DNA from: Pseudomonadota bacterium
Lineage (GTDB): Bacteria; Desulfobacterota; Desulfobulbia; Desulfobulbales; Desulfocapsaceae
Length of the DNA: 64,000 bases
Assembly (NCBI GenBank): GCA_018817385.1
Contig: JAHIUA010000090.1
Location: 1 to 64,000, forward strand
Reading direction: 5' to 3'
The notes below the pieces were generated by a model, which saw only the letters and a program-made list of their open reading frames with translations, made no database searches and was not told where the DNA came from. A program made the translations under genes and the position numbers. Below, in pieces: positions 8,637-16,748 of this stretch. Within the stretch, counting starts at the first letter, position 1, and each line of letters begins with the position of its first letter.

Positions 8637-9976
8637 TGAATAATATAAAATATCCAATACTTGTCATTGATGACGAAGAATCCATCAGAAGGCTGCTGGA
8701 AAAAGAGCTGGGCAACGACAACCGTGAGATTTTTACCGCCTCCGATGCAGCTCAGGCCATGGAAATGGTACGCCGGCGCTGGTTCGATGTTGTGATTATG
8801 GACTTGCTCCTGCCAGATAGTTCCGATCTCGATTTGCTCATAAAGGTGAGAGAGTCGAGCCCCGGTACAGAGGTGGTCATGATTACCGGGCATGGAGATA
8901 TTGATAGTGCGGTGGAGGCGATGAAACTTGGTGCCTGTGATTTTATCCCTAAGCCCTTCAATCTTGATCGACTCGATCTCATAGTCGAAAAAGCGCATCA
9001 ACGGGCAAGACTCTCCAGAGAAAATAAGAGACTCAGGCATCATTCCGGCTTTGATCATGGGCCGACGAAATTCATCGGTAATTCAAAGTCGGTGCGCAAC
9101 ATTCACTATCTGGTCGATAAGGTAGCGCCCGCAAATATTCCGGTACTTATAACCGGAGAATCTGGAGTAGGGAAGGACGTGGTGGCTCATGCTATCCACG
9201 ATCGCTCACCTCGTTCCGACAATCCGATTATCATAAAAAACTGCGCCTCCCTGCAAAAGGAACTGGCTCGCAGTGAACTGTTTGGTCATGTGAAAGGGTC
9301 ATTCACCGGTGCAAGCCAGACCCAGGAAGGTTTGATGTCGTATGCCCATGAGAGCACCCTCTTTCTTGATGAAATCGGCGAACTGTCCTTGGGGGTGCAG
9401 GCTTCACTGCTGCGGGTCCTCGAAACTCAGCGCTATCGCCGCCTGGGAGAGAAAGAAGAGCGACAGGTGGATATCCGTTTCCTCTTCGCAACCAACCGTA
9501 ACCTGGCCGAAGAAGTTCAGGGGGGACGTTTTAACGAAGCTTTTTTTCATCGTATCAATGCCTTTAACATCCATATTCCAACTCTGAATGAAAGAAAGGA
9601 AGATCTGCCTCTGCTGGTGGATTATTTTCTCACGGCCTTGAGCCCTGACGGGGGAACCTATCGGATGGTGGAAAAGGCAATGGAGTGCATGCTCAACTAT
9701 GAGTGGCCAGGGAATGTGAGGGAGCTGCGTAATGTTATTGAGCGCTCTATTATTCTTTCCGAAAATGGGATGATAACGGAAAGGTGTTTGCCCCGTGAAC
9801 TTGTCGAGGCCGCGGAAAGCTCTGAGGTAAGCCTTACTCTGGAGTCAGTGGAAAAACAGCATATTCTGAAAATTCTCGAATTTTATGGTGACAATCGCAG
9901 CAAGACTGCGGATGCCCTTGGAATCAGCCGCAAGACCCTGTACCGGAAGATGAAAGAGTACTGGGAAAAAGAATAG
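8636..9976 (+). CDS. NtrC-family sigma-54-dependent response regulator
   Basis: A 446-residue activator. The receiver domain (1-~125) has the acidic pocket IDDEES, phosphoacceptor Asp56 and the KPF lysine. The AAA+ domain has Walker A GESGVGKD (174-181), the sigma-54 contact loop GSFTGA (221-226, serine in place of the usual alanine) and Walker B LFLDEI (242-247). A Fis-type helix-turn-helix ends the protein (NRSKTADALGISRKTLYRKM). GTG 8636 overlaps the kinase stop; an upstream TTG at 8606 would lie inside the kinase. It should bind an enhancer and drive sigma-54 promoters. The two sigma-54-like promoters seen in this window stand before the two alcohol dehydrogenases, each with a GGGTCAT/ATGACCC palindrome. 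Confidence 0.95.
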   Translation: MNNIKYPILVIDDEESIRRLLEKELGNDNREIFTASDAAQAMEMVRRRWFDVVIMDLLLPDSSDLDLLIKVRESSPGTEVVMITGHGDIDSAVEAMKLGACDFIPKPFNLDRLDLIVEKAHQRARLSRENKRLRHHSGFDHGPTKFIGNSKSVRNIHYLVDKVAPANIPVLITGESGVGKDVVAHAIHDRSPRSDNPIIIKNCASLQKELARSELFGHVKGSFTGASQTQEGLMSYAHESTLFLDEIGELSLGVQASLLRVLETQRYRRLGEKEERQVDIRFLFATNRNLAEEVQGGRFNEAFFHRINAFNIHIPTLNERKEDLPLLVDYFLTALSPDGGTYRMVEKAMECMLNYEWPGNVRELRNVIERSIILSENGMITERCLPRELVEAAESSEVSLTLESVEKQHILKILEFYGDNRSKTADALGISRKTLYRKMKEYWEKE

Positions 9977-10031
9977 TCTCTCGATCCATTATTTGGCGGG
10001 GAGCTTTGTCCGGGAGTGGCGGAGGGGTATT

Positions 10032-10232
10032 ATGGCCACTCTATGGACTATTTTTTTGCTTTATATGATACAGAGTGGTACTGTTTTTTGTACCGGCTTA
10101 ATAGCGGTCATTCTATTTATTGATAACGCCAGAGTATTTCAAGAAGTCTTCTGGAGAGGAGACTGTCTGTGGAAACAACAGAGCGAGAGTGTGGCAAGAC
10201 CTGGCAACGGGACGGAAACGGTGAGCCTGTAA
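10032..10232 (+). CDS. Small hydrophobic membrane protein, unknown
   Basis: A 66-residue frame with a strong ribosome-binding site (ggagggg, six bases before ATG). Residues ~2-30 form one or two hydrophobic stretches (LWTIFLLYMIQ, FCTGLIAVILFI); the C-terminal half is polar. It lies 55 bases after the regulator, in the same direction, and could be the last gene of that operon. I do not recognise a family. It may be a chance frame; the ribosome site and membrane-like composition are the only support. Confidence 0.35.
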   Translation: MATLWTIFLLYMIQSGTVFCTGLIAVILFIDNARVFQEVFWRGDCLWKQQSESVARPGNGTETVSL

Positions 10233-10378
10233 TAAGACAATGTCGCAGCGTGTGTGTGGTCCTGACATGATTGGGGCTTCGCCAGATGTATTGGTGCGCC
10301 TTGGTCGTTAGCTGTTGCTTTTGGTAAGTAATTTCTGGATTGCCAATAGCGCCTGGAAAAATATTGACAGAAACTTAC

Positions 10379-10403
10379 CTTGGTGACATGGTTACCCACC
10401 AAG
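10379..10403 (+). promoter_or_regulatory. Nested inverted repeat overlapping the ribosome site of the HTH-PBP regulator
   Basis: CTTGGTG (10379-10385) and CACCAAG (10397-10403) are exact inverse arms; inside them GGTGAC-ATG-GTTACC forms a second near-palindrome. The right arm abuts the AGAGG ribosome site of the gene starting at 10412. Much of it, TTGGTG(A)CATGGT, recurs in the tupA leader at 11360-11371. This suggests an operator for autoregulation and tup control by the HTH protein, or an RNA hairpin masking the ribosome site. Confidence 0.45.
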
Positions 10404-10411
10404 AGGTACTC

Positions 10412-11347
10412 ATGAATAATAGGGAGCAAACGATGAGCAGGGATTTACTCAGTACACGTGAAGTGGCAGGGTTTCTCAAAGTGAATGAGAAGATGGTCTA
10501 TGCACTGGTGGCCGAGAAAGGGCTTCCGGCAACTAAGGTTACCGGGAAATGGCTTTTCCCCAAGCACCTGGTTGAGCAATGGATAGAAAACAATACGACT
10601 AATTTTCCCCAGAGTATTGATCGTCTCTCCTCCTATAATGATCTTATCATCTTTGCTGGCAGCAATGACATCCTGCTCGACAAATTGCTTTCGCTGTACA
10701 ACCGGAATTCAGGCAGTCTGGCCGTCTTTGGGAATCTTGGTTCCATGGGGGGCATACACGCTCTGCGCCGGAACCTCTGTCATATCGCGGCCAGTCATCT
10801 GATGCAGGAGAACGAAAAGGAGTACAACTTCGATATTGCCAGCAAAGAATTGGCTTCGATGCCCGTTGTCGTCAATTTCTGCAGGAGACAGCAGGGACTG
10901 TTGCTCGCTAAAGGCAATCCGAAAGGTCTGCACAGTGTCGATGATTTGCTTCGAAAAGCGGTTCAGATGGTCAATCGACCCCTTGGAACCGGTACCCGTT
11001 TATTGTTCGATAATGAACTGAAAAAGGCTGGCATCAGGGGGGAGCAGATAGAAGGGTACGACCGCGAGGTTAACAAACAACTTGATGTCGGCCTGGAAAT
11101 TCTTTCGGGTCGCGCAGATATCGGGCCCGGTATAGAGGCCGTGGCCCGCCTCCTTAATCTGGATTTTATACCCATCCGCTGGGAACGTTTTGATCTGCTG
11201 GTGCATAAAGACTATTTTTTCGACAAAGCCATCCAACAGTTTCTTGCCCTGTTACATGAGCAGAAATTCAGGACCCTGGCCGACGAGACTGGTGGCTATG
11301 ATCATACCCTGTCCGGAAAGATGATCTTTCCCGGGCAGGAACAATAA
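10412..11347 (+). CDS. HTH DNA-binding protein with PBP-like ligand domain, candidate tungstate/molybdate-responsive regulator
   Basis: A 311-residue two-domain regulator. Residues ~8-62 are an excisionase/MerR-like winged HTH (LLSTREVAGFLKVNEKMVYAL ... WLFPKHLVEQWI). The remainder is a periplasmic-binding-protein-like domain of the PF12727 type, acting in the cytoplasm as a ligand sensor: GSMGGI, RRQQGLLLAKGNP, GTGTRLLF, RADIGPGIEAVA. A homologous domain is fused to MoeA at 25810-27741. ATG 10412 follows AGAGG; ATG 10433 is the alternative. It precedes tupABC by 63 bases in the same direction, so control of tungstate uptake by metal or cofactor is the likely role, by inference from position and domain. 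It shows no similarity to the TOBE-based regulators ModE or TunR. Confidence 0.85.
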   Translation: MNNREQTMSRDLLSTREVAGFLKVNEKMVYALVAEKGLPATKVTGKWLFPKHLVEQWIENNTTNFPQSIDRLSSYNDLIIFAGSNDILLDKLLSLYNRNSGSLAVFGNLGSMGGIHALRRNLCHIAASHLMQENEKEYNFDIASKELASMPVVVNFCRRQQGLLLAKGNPKGLHSVDDLLRKAVQMVNRPLGTGTRLLFDNELKKAGIRGEQIEGYDREVNKQLDVGLEILSGRADIGPGIEAVARLLNLDFIPIRWERFDLLVHKDYFFDKAIQQFLALLHEQKFRTLADETGGYDHTLSGKMIFPGQEQ

Positions 11348-11359
11348 GGCCACTGTGCA

Positions 11360-11380
11360 TTGGTGCATGGTGGTAACCAT
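11360..11380 (+). promoter_or_regulatory. Operator-like repeat in the tupA leader
   Basis: TTGGTGCATGGT (11360-11371) repeats the sequence found before the upstream regulator gene apart from one missing base, and continues into the inverted repeat ATGGT-GGTA-ACCAT (11367-11380). It lies 31 bases before the tupA start. Probable binding site of the adjacent HTH-PBP protein (inference). Confidence 0.42.
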
Positions 11381-11410
11381 TAGATTTAAAAGGAGTAACA
11401 AAAGGTGTTC

Positions 11411-12304
11411 ATGATGAAAAGATTACTGGTTACAATGTCTGTTCTGTTCTTGTGTTTTATGTTGCCTGGGCTGGCTCTTTCAGGAGACAAGGTGTTGAAG
11501 ATGTCGACCACAACTTCAACACAGGCCTCGGGATTACTCGATATTCTCCTTCCTGAATTTACCAAAGATACCAATATTGTCGTAAAAGTTATAGCCAAAG
11601 GCACCGGTGCCGCAATTCGTGACGGCATAGATGGTAATGTTGATATTATTTTTGTCCACGCCAAAGAGCGGGAAGAGAAGTTTGTAAATGATGGCTTTGG
11701 GACCAAACGCTATCCTGTGATGCATAATGATTTTGTGGTCTTGGGTCCTCTATCCGACCCGGCAGGTATCAAAGGATGTGCTGTTGCTGCTGAGGCACTG
11801 CAGAAAATAGCCGCTGCTTCTGCTGTCTTTGTCTCACGGGGGGATGATTCCGGGACTCATACCAAGGAACAGGACTTGTGGAAGGTGAGTGGACTCCCCT
11901 TGGAAAAAGGGACGCAGACCATCGTCGCAAAAGGGGTAGAGAAGCAGGTGAACTTCGAAAGACCAGTAGGCGATTGGTATCTCTCAATCGGTCAGGGGAT
12001 GGGCAAGGCTCTTACCGTTGCCGATGAAAAACAGGCTTATATTCTGGCCGATCGCGGTACATACATCAAATACAAATTTGGTCGCGATATTCCACTGGAG
12101 CTGGAGGTCCTCTGTGAAGGCGATGCTACTTTGGCCAACCCGTATGGAATCATACCGGTTAATCCGGCTAAACACCCCCATGTGAAAAATGATCTGGCGA
12201 TGCAATTTACGACCTGGATTACCTCTGCCCGTGGTCAAAAACTGATCGGTGACTATCGCCTCCTTGGCAAACAGTTGTTCTATCCCGATGCTGCTGTACA
12301 GTAA
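11411..12304 (+). CDS. tupA: Tungstate ABC transporter, substrate-binding protein
   Basis: A 297-residue exported binding protein. The signal peptide spans about residues 1-24 (MMKRLLVTMSVLFLCF...). The mature start carries the oxyanion-binding STTTSTQASGLLD signature of TupA, followed by DIIFVHAKEREEKFV and SRGDDSGTHTKE, which distinguish it from molybdate ModA and sulfate-binding proteins. It captures tungstate in the periplasm for TupBC. ATG 11411 is chosen over GTG 11405 because AAAGG lies five bases upstream; another ATG follows at 11414. It forms an operon with tupB (42-base gap) and tupC. The island encodes an aldehyde oxidoreductase of the tungsten family, giving the uptake system an obvious consumer. 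Confidence 0.93.
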   Translation: MMKRLLVTMSVLFLCFMLPGLALSGDKVLKMSTTTSTQASGLLDILLPEFTKDTNIVVKVIAKGTGAAIRDGIDGNVDIIFVHAKEREEKFVNDGFGTKRYPVMHNDFVVLGPLSDPAGIKGCAVAAEALQKIAAASAVFVSRGDDSGTHTKEQDLWKVSGLPLEKGTQTIVAKGVEKQVNFERPVGDWYLSIGQGMGKALTVADEKQAYILADRGTYIKYKFGRDIPLELEVLCEGDATLANPYGIIPVNPAKHPHVKNDLAMQFTTWITSARGQKLIGDYRLLGKQLFYPDAAVQ

Positions 12305-12346
12305 GGCAGGATGCTCAATTTAAACTCTATAGAAGGATGAGACGTA

Positions 12347-13042
12347 GTGGATATTTTTGTTGATAGCCTCCACTCTGCCATTTTGCTTGTCTTTGCTCTC
12401 GACAGGGAAATGCTGGCCATTGTCATGGTTTCTTTGCAGGTGAGTTGCGTCTCAACCATTCTTGCTGGACTTGTCGGGGTGCCGACCGGATTTTTTATAG
12501 CTTTACGGCGGTTTCCCGGCAAGGCCATGCTCATTACCGTATTAAATACCTCATTGGCCTTGCCCACTGTGGTCATTGGTCTCTTTGTCTATGCCTTTAT
12601 TTCCCGGCGAGGCGTTTTTGGGCCCCTTGATCTGCTCTATACGCAAAAGGCCATTGTCATCGGTCAGGTGATCTTGATTATTCCCTTGGTAAGTGCCCTG
12701 ACAATTGCGGCCATCAGCCGAATCGATGAGCGTTATCGCCGTACAGCCATGACATTGGGGGCGAACCGGATGCAGACGGCCTGGGTCATTCTCTTCGAGG
12801 CCCGTTTCGGGATAACGGCAGCCATCGTGGCCGCATTCGGTAGGGTCATATCCGAGATCGGCATATCGATGATGCTTGGCGGTAATATCAAGGGGTTTAC
12901 CAGGACCATGACCACCGCCATGGCACTTGAATATGATAAAGGGGCTTTTTCCCTGGCCGTGGCTCTAGGTATTGTCTTGATGACCCTGAGTTTTGCTATG
13001 AATATTCTTTTTCACTTTTTTCAGGGTAAGTACCGAACATGA
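12347..13042 (+). CDS. tupB: Tungstate ABC transporter, permease
   Basis: A 231-residue inner-membrane permease with about five or six hydrophobic segments (e.g. MLAIVMVSLQVSCVSTILAG, VVIGLFVYAFI, AIVIGQVILIIPLVSALTIA). The ATPase-coupling loop is readable as YRRTAMTLGANRMQTAW followed by GRVISEIGISMMLGGN, typical of the TupB/ModB-like group. It starts with GTG after AAGGATGAG and its stop overlaps the tupC start by four bases (ATGA), so translation of the two is coupled. Confidence 0.92.
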   Translation: MDIFVDSLHSAILLVFALDREMLAIVMVSLQVSCVSTILAGLVGVPTGFFIALRRFPGKAMLITVLNTSLALPTVVIGLFVYAFISRRGVFGPLDLLYTQKAIVIGQVILIIPLVSALTIAAISRIDERYRRTAMTLGANRMQTAWVILFEARFGITAAIVAAFGRVISEIGISMMLGGNIKGFTRTMTTAMALEYDKGAFSLAVALGIVLMTLSFAMNILFHFFQGKYRT

Positions 13043-14064
13043 AAGTTTATTCAATTCATAAGTTAAACAAATCATGCAACGGTCGCTCTATTTTAGATAT
13101 TGATCATCTGGAGCTTGAGGCCGGACGAATCTATGGTCTCCTTGGCCCCAATGGTGCCGGGAAGACCACCCTTCTTAATATCCTTGGCTTTCTGGATCAA
13201 CCTACCTCAGGCCGTCTTGAATTTCTCGGTAAAGCTGTCCGCTTTCAGGAAAAGGAGTTGCTGCCTCTGCGTAAAGAGATTGTGGTTCTGGATCAATATC
13301 CGGTCCTTTTTACCACCTCTGTCTATAAAAATCTGGAGTTTGGCTTAAAGCTGAGAAAGGTGGCCAAGGCGGAAAGGGAGCGTCTCATTGATGAGGTCCT
13401 TGATCTGGTGGATATGGCTTCATTCAAGCATGCTCCTGCTTATAATCTTTCAGGTGGTGAAACCCAGCGGATAGCATTGGCTCGGGCATTGGCCCTTTCT
13501 CCCAAGGTCTTCCTCTGCGATGAGCCCACTGCCAGTGTTGATGTTGAAAATCAGGCAGTCATCGTCGCCTTACTGAAGCAGATCAATGAAAATAAAAACA
13601 TCACCATTGTCTTTACTACCCATGATCGTCTTCTTGCCGCAGGACTGGCTCATCATACCCTTGTCCTGAATGAAGGGCGTTTTGTCTCGACAAGCTACGA
13701 AAACACCTTTTCCTGCAGGATAGAACCAAAAGAGGATAAACAGATTTGGTGTCGTATCAGTGAAGACAGAGGGATTTTTCTTTCCTCCCCTAAGGTTGAA
13801 TCTCCTGCCTTGAAATCACGTCTCTTTATTGATTCCCAAAAAATTGATCTCCACACCGGTCAAACGATGCCGGGAGTTACCAACTGCTTGCCGGGTAAGG
13901 TCGTTCAGCTCATGGAAGAGTCCGGCAGAATTCGAGTTGTGGTGATGGTTGGATTTCTCCTGACTGTCATTCTCACAAGGGAAAAATATGATTCCCTCCG
14001 TCCGGCTATTGGTGATACGGTGGTCGTCTCTATCCCTCAGGATGCTGTCACCCTGTCCAATTGA
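13039..14064 (+). CDS. tupC: Tungstate ABC transporter, ATP-binding protein with C-terminal TOBE domain
   Basis: A 341-residue ATPase. Walker A is GPNGAGKT (36-43), the signature is LSGGETQRIALARAL, Walker B is FLCDEP, and the switch histidine lies in TTHD. Beyond residue ~235 a C-terminal extension ends in a TOBE-like oxyanion domain (NCLPGKVVQLMEESGRIRV ... DTVVVSIPQDAV), which in related transporters binds molybdate or tungstate and can shut transport off. It begins within the tupB stop (ATGA). No terminator was seen after it. Confidence 0.92.
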   Translation: MKVYSIHKLNKSCNGRSILDIDHLELEAGRIYGLLGPNGAGKTTLLNILGFLDQPTSGRLEFLGKAVRFQEKELLPLRKEIVVLDQYPVLFTTSVYKNLEFGLKLRKVAKAERERLIDEVLDLVDMASFKHAPAYNLSGGETQRIALARALALSPKVFLCDEPTASVDVENQAVIVALLKQINENKNITIVFTTHDRLLAAGLAHHTLVLNEGRFVSTSYENTFSCRIEPKEDKQIWCRISEDRGIFLSSPKVESPALKSRLFIDSQKIDLHTGQTMPGVTNCLPGKVVQLMEESGRIRVVVMVGFLLTVILTREKYDSLRPAIGDTVVVSIPQDAVTLSN

Positions 14065-14477
14065 GAACAGTGGCGTCGATGAGATATTTATAAAGAGACC
14101 TTTCAGGGTGATCAGGCTGGAGCGAGAAAAACGAAGGGGAGACAATGCCGTCGCTGCCCTCTTTGACCTGCCTGGACAAAAAACCATAAGTTTGTCAGCT
14201 GCATTTTCCCTCTTTTCCTCCGGACTGCAGACTCTTCACTGCCTCCCCTGCAGAGTCCCCGGCATGTTTCCCGCCATCCAGCATTTTCCAAGAAAATTTC
14301 CTGCAAAACCATTAAGTACAGCATTTCCTTCATGAGAGGAATAACGATTTCTCATCCCAACTGACAGCTTGTCTGGCAGTAGGTTGAGGCCTGTGGTTTT
14401 GATCTCCGGTACTTTCCAGATTCTCGTAACGACCTTGATGAAAATTGTAGAGCAGACGCTTTTATTTTCGCGTCACG
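14065..14477. other. Intergenic stretch between tupC and the adh2 regulatory region
   Basis: About 410 bases with no reading frame I would defend. A 115-codon frame at 13988-14335 overlaps the tupC end out of frame and has no recognisable content. No terminator or riboswitch was recognised. Confidence 0.4.
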
Positions 14478-14499
14478 GGGTCATCGGTCAACATGACCC
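14478..14499. promoter_or_regulatory. GGGTCAT-N8-ATGACCC inverted repeat, candidate enhancer of adh2
   Basis: GGGTCAT (14478-14484) and ATGACCC (14493-14499) are exact inverse arms, identical to the core arms of the palindrome at 6031-6063 but separated by eight bases, not one. The site is ~200-230 bases upstream of the start site expected from the sigma-54 promoter at 14690. Common half-sites suggest the same activator; the different spacing is a caution. Confidence 0.42.
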
Positions 14500-14689
14500 G
14501 TTTCGCCTACCATGGTGTTTCCTTTTGTCCCTTTCCCTCTAACCCCCTCTTCACAAAGGGTTTTTCTGATACTTTTGAGAACAATACTTGATTCCATAGT
14601 GGATAGCTTGGTTTTTGGCAGGGTCCTTTTGCCCCTTGGTATTTCTTAAAAATGCATGTAACATGCTGATCTTATACTAAGTATCATAC

Positions 14690-14705
14690 TGGCACGTCGT
14701 TTGCT
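14690..14705 (+). promoter_or_regulatory. Consensus sigma-54 promoter of alcohol dehydrogenase 2
   Basis: TGGCACG-TCGT-TTGCT fits the -24/-12 consensus TGGCACG-N4-TTGCW at every defined position. It ends 87 bases before the dehydrogenase ATG. A sigma-54 activator gene lies 4.7 kb upstream. Confidence 0.85.
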
Positions 14706-14792
14706 ACTATAGGTGTGCGCAGTTTTTGGATCCAAACTGAAAACTATGAAAGTGTAGTTCAACTTATTATCTCAAACGAAGGATGGTAAATT

Positions 14793-15974
14793 ATGGCTGT
14801 TCAAGAACAAGTTTACGGATTTTTTATCCCCAGTGTAACTCTTATCGGTATTGGCGCTCATAAAGAGATTCCTGCCAAGATCAAATCTCTCGGTGGCAGC
14901 AAACCTCTCGTAGTAACCGACAAAGGTATTACCGGCGCAGGTATCACCAAGAAGATCACTGATCTCCTTGACGAAGCTGGTATGGAATACGTTGTCTATG
15001 ATGACACAATTCCGAACCCCACAGACAAGAATGTTCATGATGGCGTAAAGATTTATCGCGATAACAAATGCGACAGCCTTATCACCTTGGGTGGCGGCAG
15101 TTCTCATGACTGTGGTAAAGGCGTTGGTCTGGTAGTAGCAAATGGCGGAGTAATCCAGGACTACGAAGGCGTTGACATGTCCAAAAAACCAATGCCTCCC
15201 TATGTAGCCGTGAACACCACTGCTGGTACCGCTTCTGAAATGACTCGTTTCTGTATTATCACAGACACCAGCCGCAAAGTAAAGATGGCCATTGTTGACT
15301 GGCGTGTAACCCCAGGTATCGCTCTTGACGATCCTCTTCTTATGATGGGTATGCCTCCTGCGCTGACCGCTGCAACTGGTATGGACGCTTTGACCCATGC
15401 AGTTGAGGCTTATGTTTCAACCATCGCCACCCCCATGACTGATTGTGCTGCTGAAAAGGCCATTGAACTTATTGCCCAGCACCTCCGTCCTGCAGTAGCT
15501 AATGGTGGCGACATCGTTGCTCGTGAAGGAATGTGTTTTGCTCAGTATCTTGCCGGTATGGCCTTCAACAATGCAAGCCTCGGTCATGTACATGCTATGG
15601 CCCATCAGCTTGGCGGTTTCTATGACCTGCCCCATGGCGAGTGTAATGCCATCCTCCTGCCTCACGTTTCAAAGTTCAATCTCATTGCCAAGTTGGATCG
15701 TTTCGTAAAAATCGCTGAGCTTATGGGCGAGAACGTTGAGGGTCTTTCTACTCGTGATGCAGCAGAGCTTGCTCTCGAAGCAATCAAGAAACTGTCCTCT
15801 GACGTTGGCATTCCTTCAGGTCTCGTTGCCTTAGGAAAACGTTATGGTAAGGATGTTCAGGAAAAAGACATCGCAACCATGACTGGTAATGCACAGAAGG
15901 ACGCATGTGGGTTCACCAACCCTCGTCTGCCTAAAGATGCCGATGTTGCTGCTATCTACAAAGCTGCAATGTAA
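14793..15974 (+). CDS. adh: Iron-containing alcohol dehydrogenase (group III), second copy
   Basis: A 393-residue Fe-type alcohol dehydrogenase that oxidises short alcohols with NAD+. It has the cofactor loop GGGSSHDCGKG, MDALTHAVEAY and HAMAHQLGGFYDLPHG with the metal-binding histidines. It sits directly upstream of hdrC, the pairing known from Desulfovibrio, where an alcohol dehydrogenase is encoded with HdrABC-FlxABCD. The gene uses a restricted set of frequent codons compared with neighbours (many GGT, GTT, ACC), suggesting high expression. The promoter is a consensus sigma-54 site and a terminator follows the stop, so it can be made in excess over the Hdr-Flx genes. Its product aldehyde is a natural substrate for the oxidoreductase at 23131. 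Confidence 0.95.
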   Translation: MAVQEQVYGFFIPSVTLIGIGAHKEIPAKIKSLGGSKPLVVTDKGITGAGITKKITDLLDEAGMEYVVYDDTIPNPTDKNVHDGVKIYRDNKCDSLITLGGGSSHDCGKGVGLVVANGGVIQDYEGVDMSKKPMPPYVAVNTTAGTASEMTRFCIITDTSRKVKMAIVDWRVTPGIALDDPLLMMGMPPALTAATGMDALTHAVEAYVSTIATPMTDCAAEKAIELIAQHLRPAVANGGDIVAREGMCFAQYLAGMAFNNASLGHVHAMAHQLGGFYDLPHGECNAILLPHVSKFNLIAKLDRFVKIAELMGENVEGLSTRDAAELALEAIKKLSSDVGIPSGLVALGKRYGKDVQEKDIATMTGNAQKDACGFTNPRLPKDADVAAIYKAAM

Positions 15975-15996
15975 AGAAGTACCAACGGATCTTTAT

Positions 15997-16034
15997 AGGG
16001 GTACAGGCCGATTTCGGCCTGTACCCCTCCTTTT
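15997..16034 (+). terminator. Terminator after adh2
   Basis: The stem AGGGGTACAGGCCGA / (T)CGGCCTGTACCCCT with a short T loop is followed by CCTTTT, 23 bases past the stop codon. The T tract is short, so partial read-through into the Hdr genes is possible. Confidence 0.85.
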
Positions 16035-16187
16035 GATTTATAGGGACAGATATACCAGATAACACTCCGCATAGGTCTTATCTGCTTTGCTTGAACTCCA
16101 CGTGTTTTATAGCGAGTGCAGTCAGGCAAAGATGCTTTTTACATTTGAAACGCTGCACCGACAGCGAAAAAGGCGGCTCGTAATACA

Positions 16188-16748
16188 ATGAAAGTTATCA
16201 ATATTAATTCGTCGTATAACTCTGATTTTGTCAAGCAGGTTGAAGAGGAAAGCGGCCAGAAGCTCAACCTTTGTTACCAGTGCGGAAAATGCACCGCAGG
16301 CTGCCCATATACCGATGAGTATGATATTTCCGTCAGCCAGATCATGAGACTTGCTCAGGCTGGTCAGAAGGAAAAAGTCCTGCAGGCAAACTCTCTGTGG
16401 CTCTGTGCTACATGTGAATCCTGCACCGCCCGCTGTCCTAATGAGATAGATGTGGCCAGGATCATGGATGTGCTTCGTCATATGGCCCGTCGGGAAGGGC
16501 ATGGCGGTACTGGTAGGGTCAAAACCTTTTGGGATTCTTTTCTCAGTTCCGTAAAAAGTAACGGCAGAGTCTTCGAAGTAGGCCTGCTCGTAAATTACAT
16601 ATCTCACACAGGAAGATTCTGGACCGATATTGGCCTGGGTCCCAAAGTTCTTCCTAAAGGCAAAATTCATTTCAAGCCTACTGAAATGCAGGGCAAGAAA
16701 GAGGTCGCAAAAATCTTCATGCGTTTCAAAGAGGAGTCCGCAAAATGA
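16188..16748 (+). CDS. hdrC: Heterodisulfide reductase-like subunit C (HdrC)
   Basis: A 186-residue soluble iron-sulfur protein with two [4Fe-4S] motifs, CYQCGKCTAGCP near residue 30 and CATCESCTARCP near residue 75. It should pass electrons between HdrA and the catalytic HdrB. The stop overlaps the hdrB start (ATGA). It is the first gene of a seven-gene Hdr-Flx unit, ~150 bases after the adh2 terminator, so it may have its own promoter or depend on read-through. No clear promoter motif was found in the gap. HdrC as a family is certain; the native disulfide substrate in sulfate reducers (DsrC has been proposed) is not shown by sequence. Confidence 0.94.
   Translation: MKVININSSYNSDFVKQVEEESGQKLNLCYQCGKCTAGCPYTDEYDISVSQIMRLAQAGQKEKVLQANSLWLCATCESCTARCPNEIDVARIMDVLRHMARREGHGGTGRVKTFWDSFLSSVKSNGRVFEVGLLVNYISHTGRFWTDIGLGPKVLPKGKIHFKPTEMQGKKEVAKIFMRFKEESAK

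Noticed and set aside
13988-14335. 115-codon frame overlapping the end of tupC
   Set aside because: Overlaps tupC out of frame, no ribosome site, no recognisable sequence, and an opposite-strand frame of similar quality covers the same bases.
14065-14470. Molybdenum/tungsten cofactor riboswitch in the tupC-adh2 gap
   Set aside because: The context invited it, but I could not trace the conserved stems or loop sequences of that RNA.
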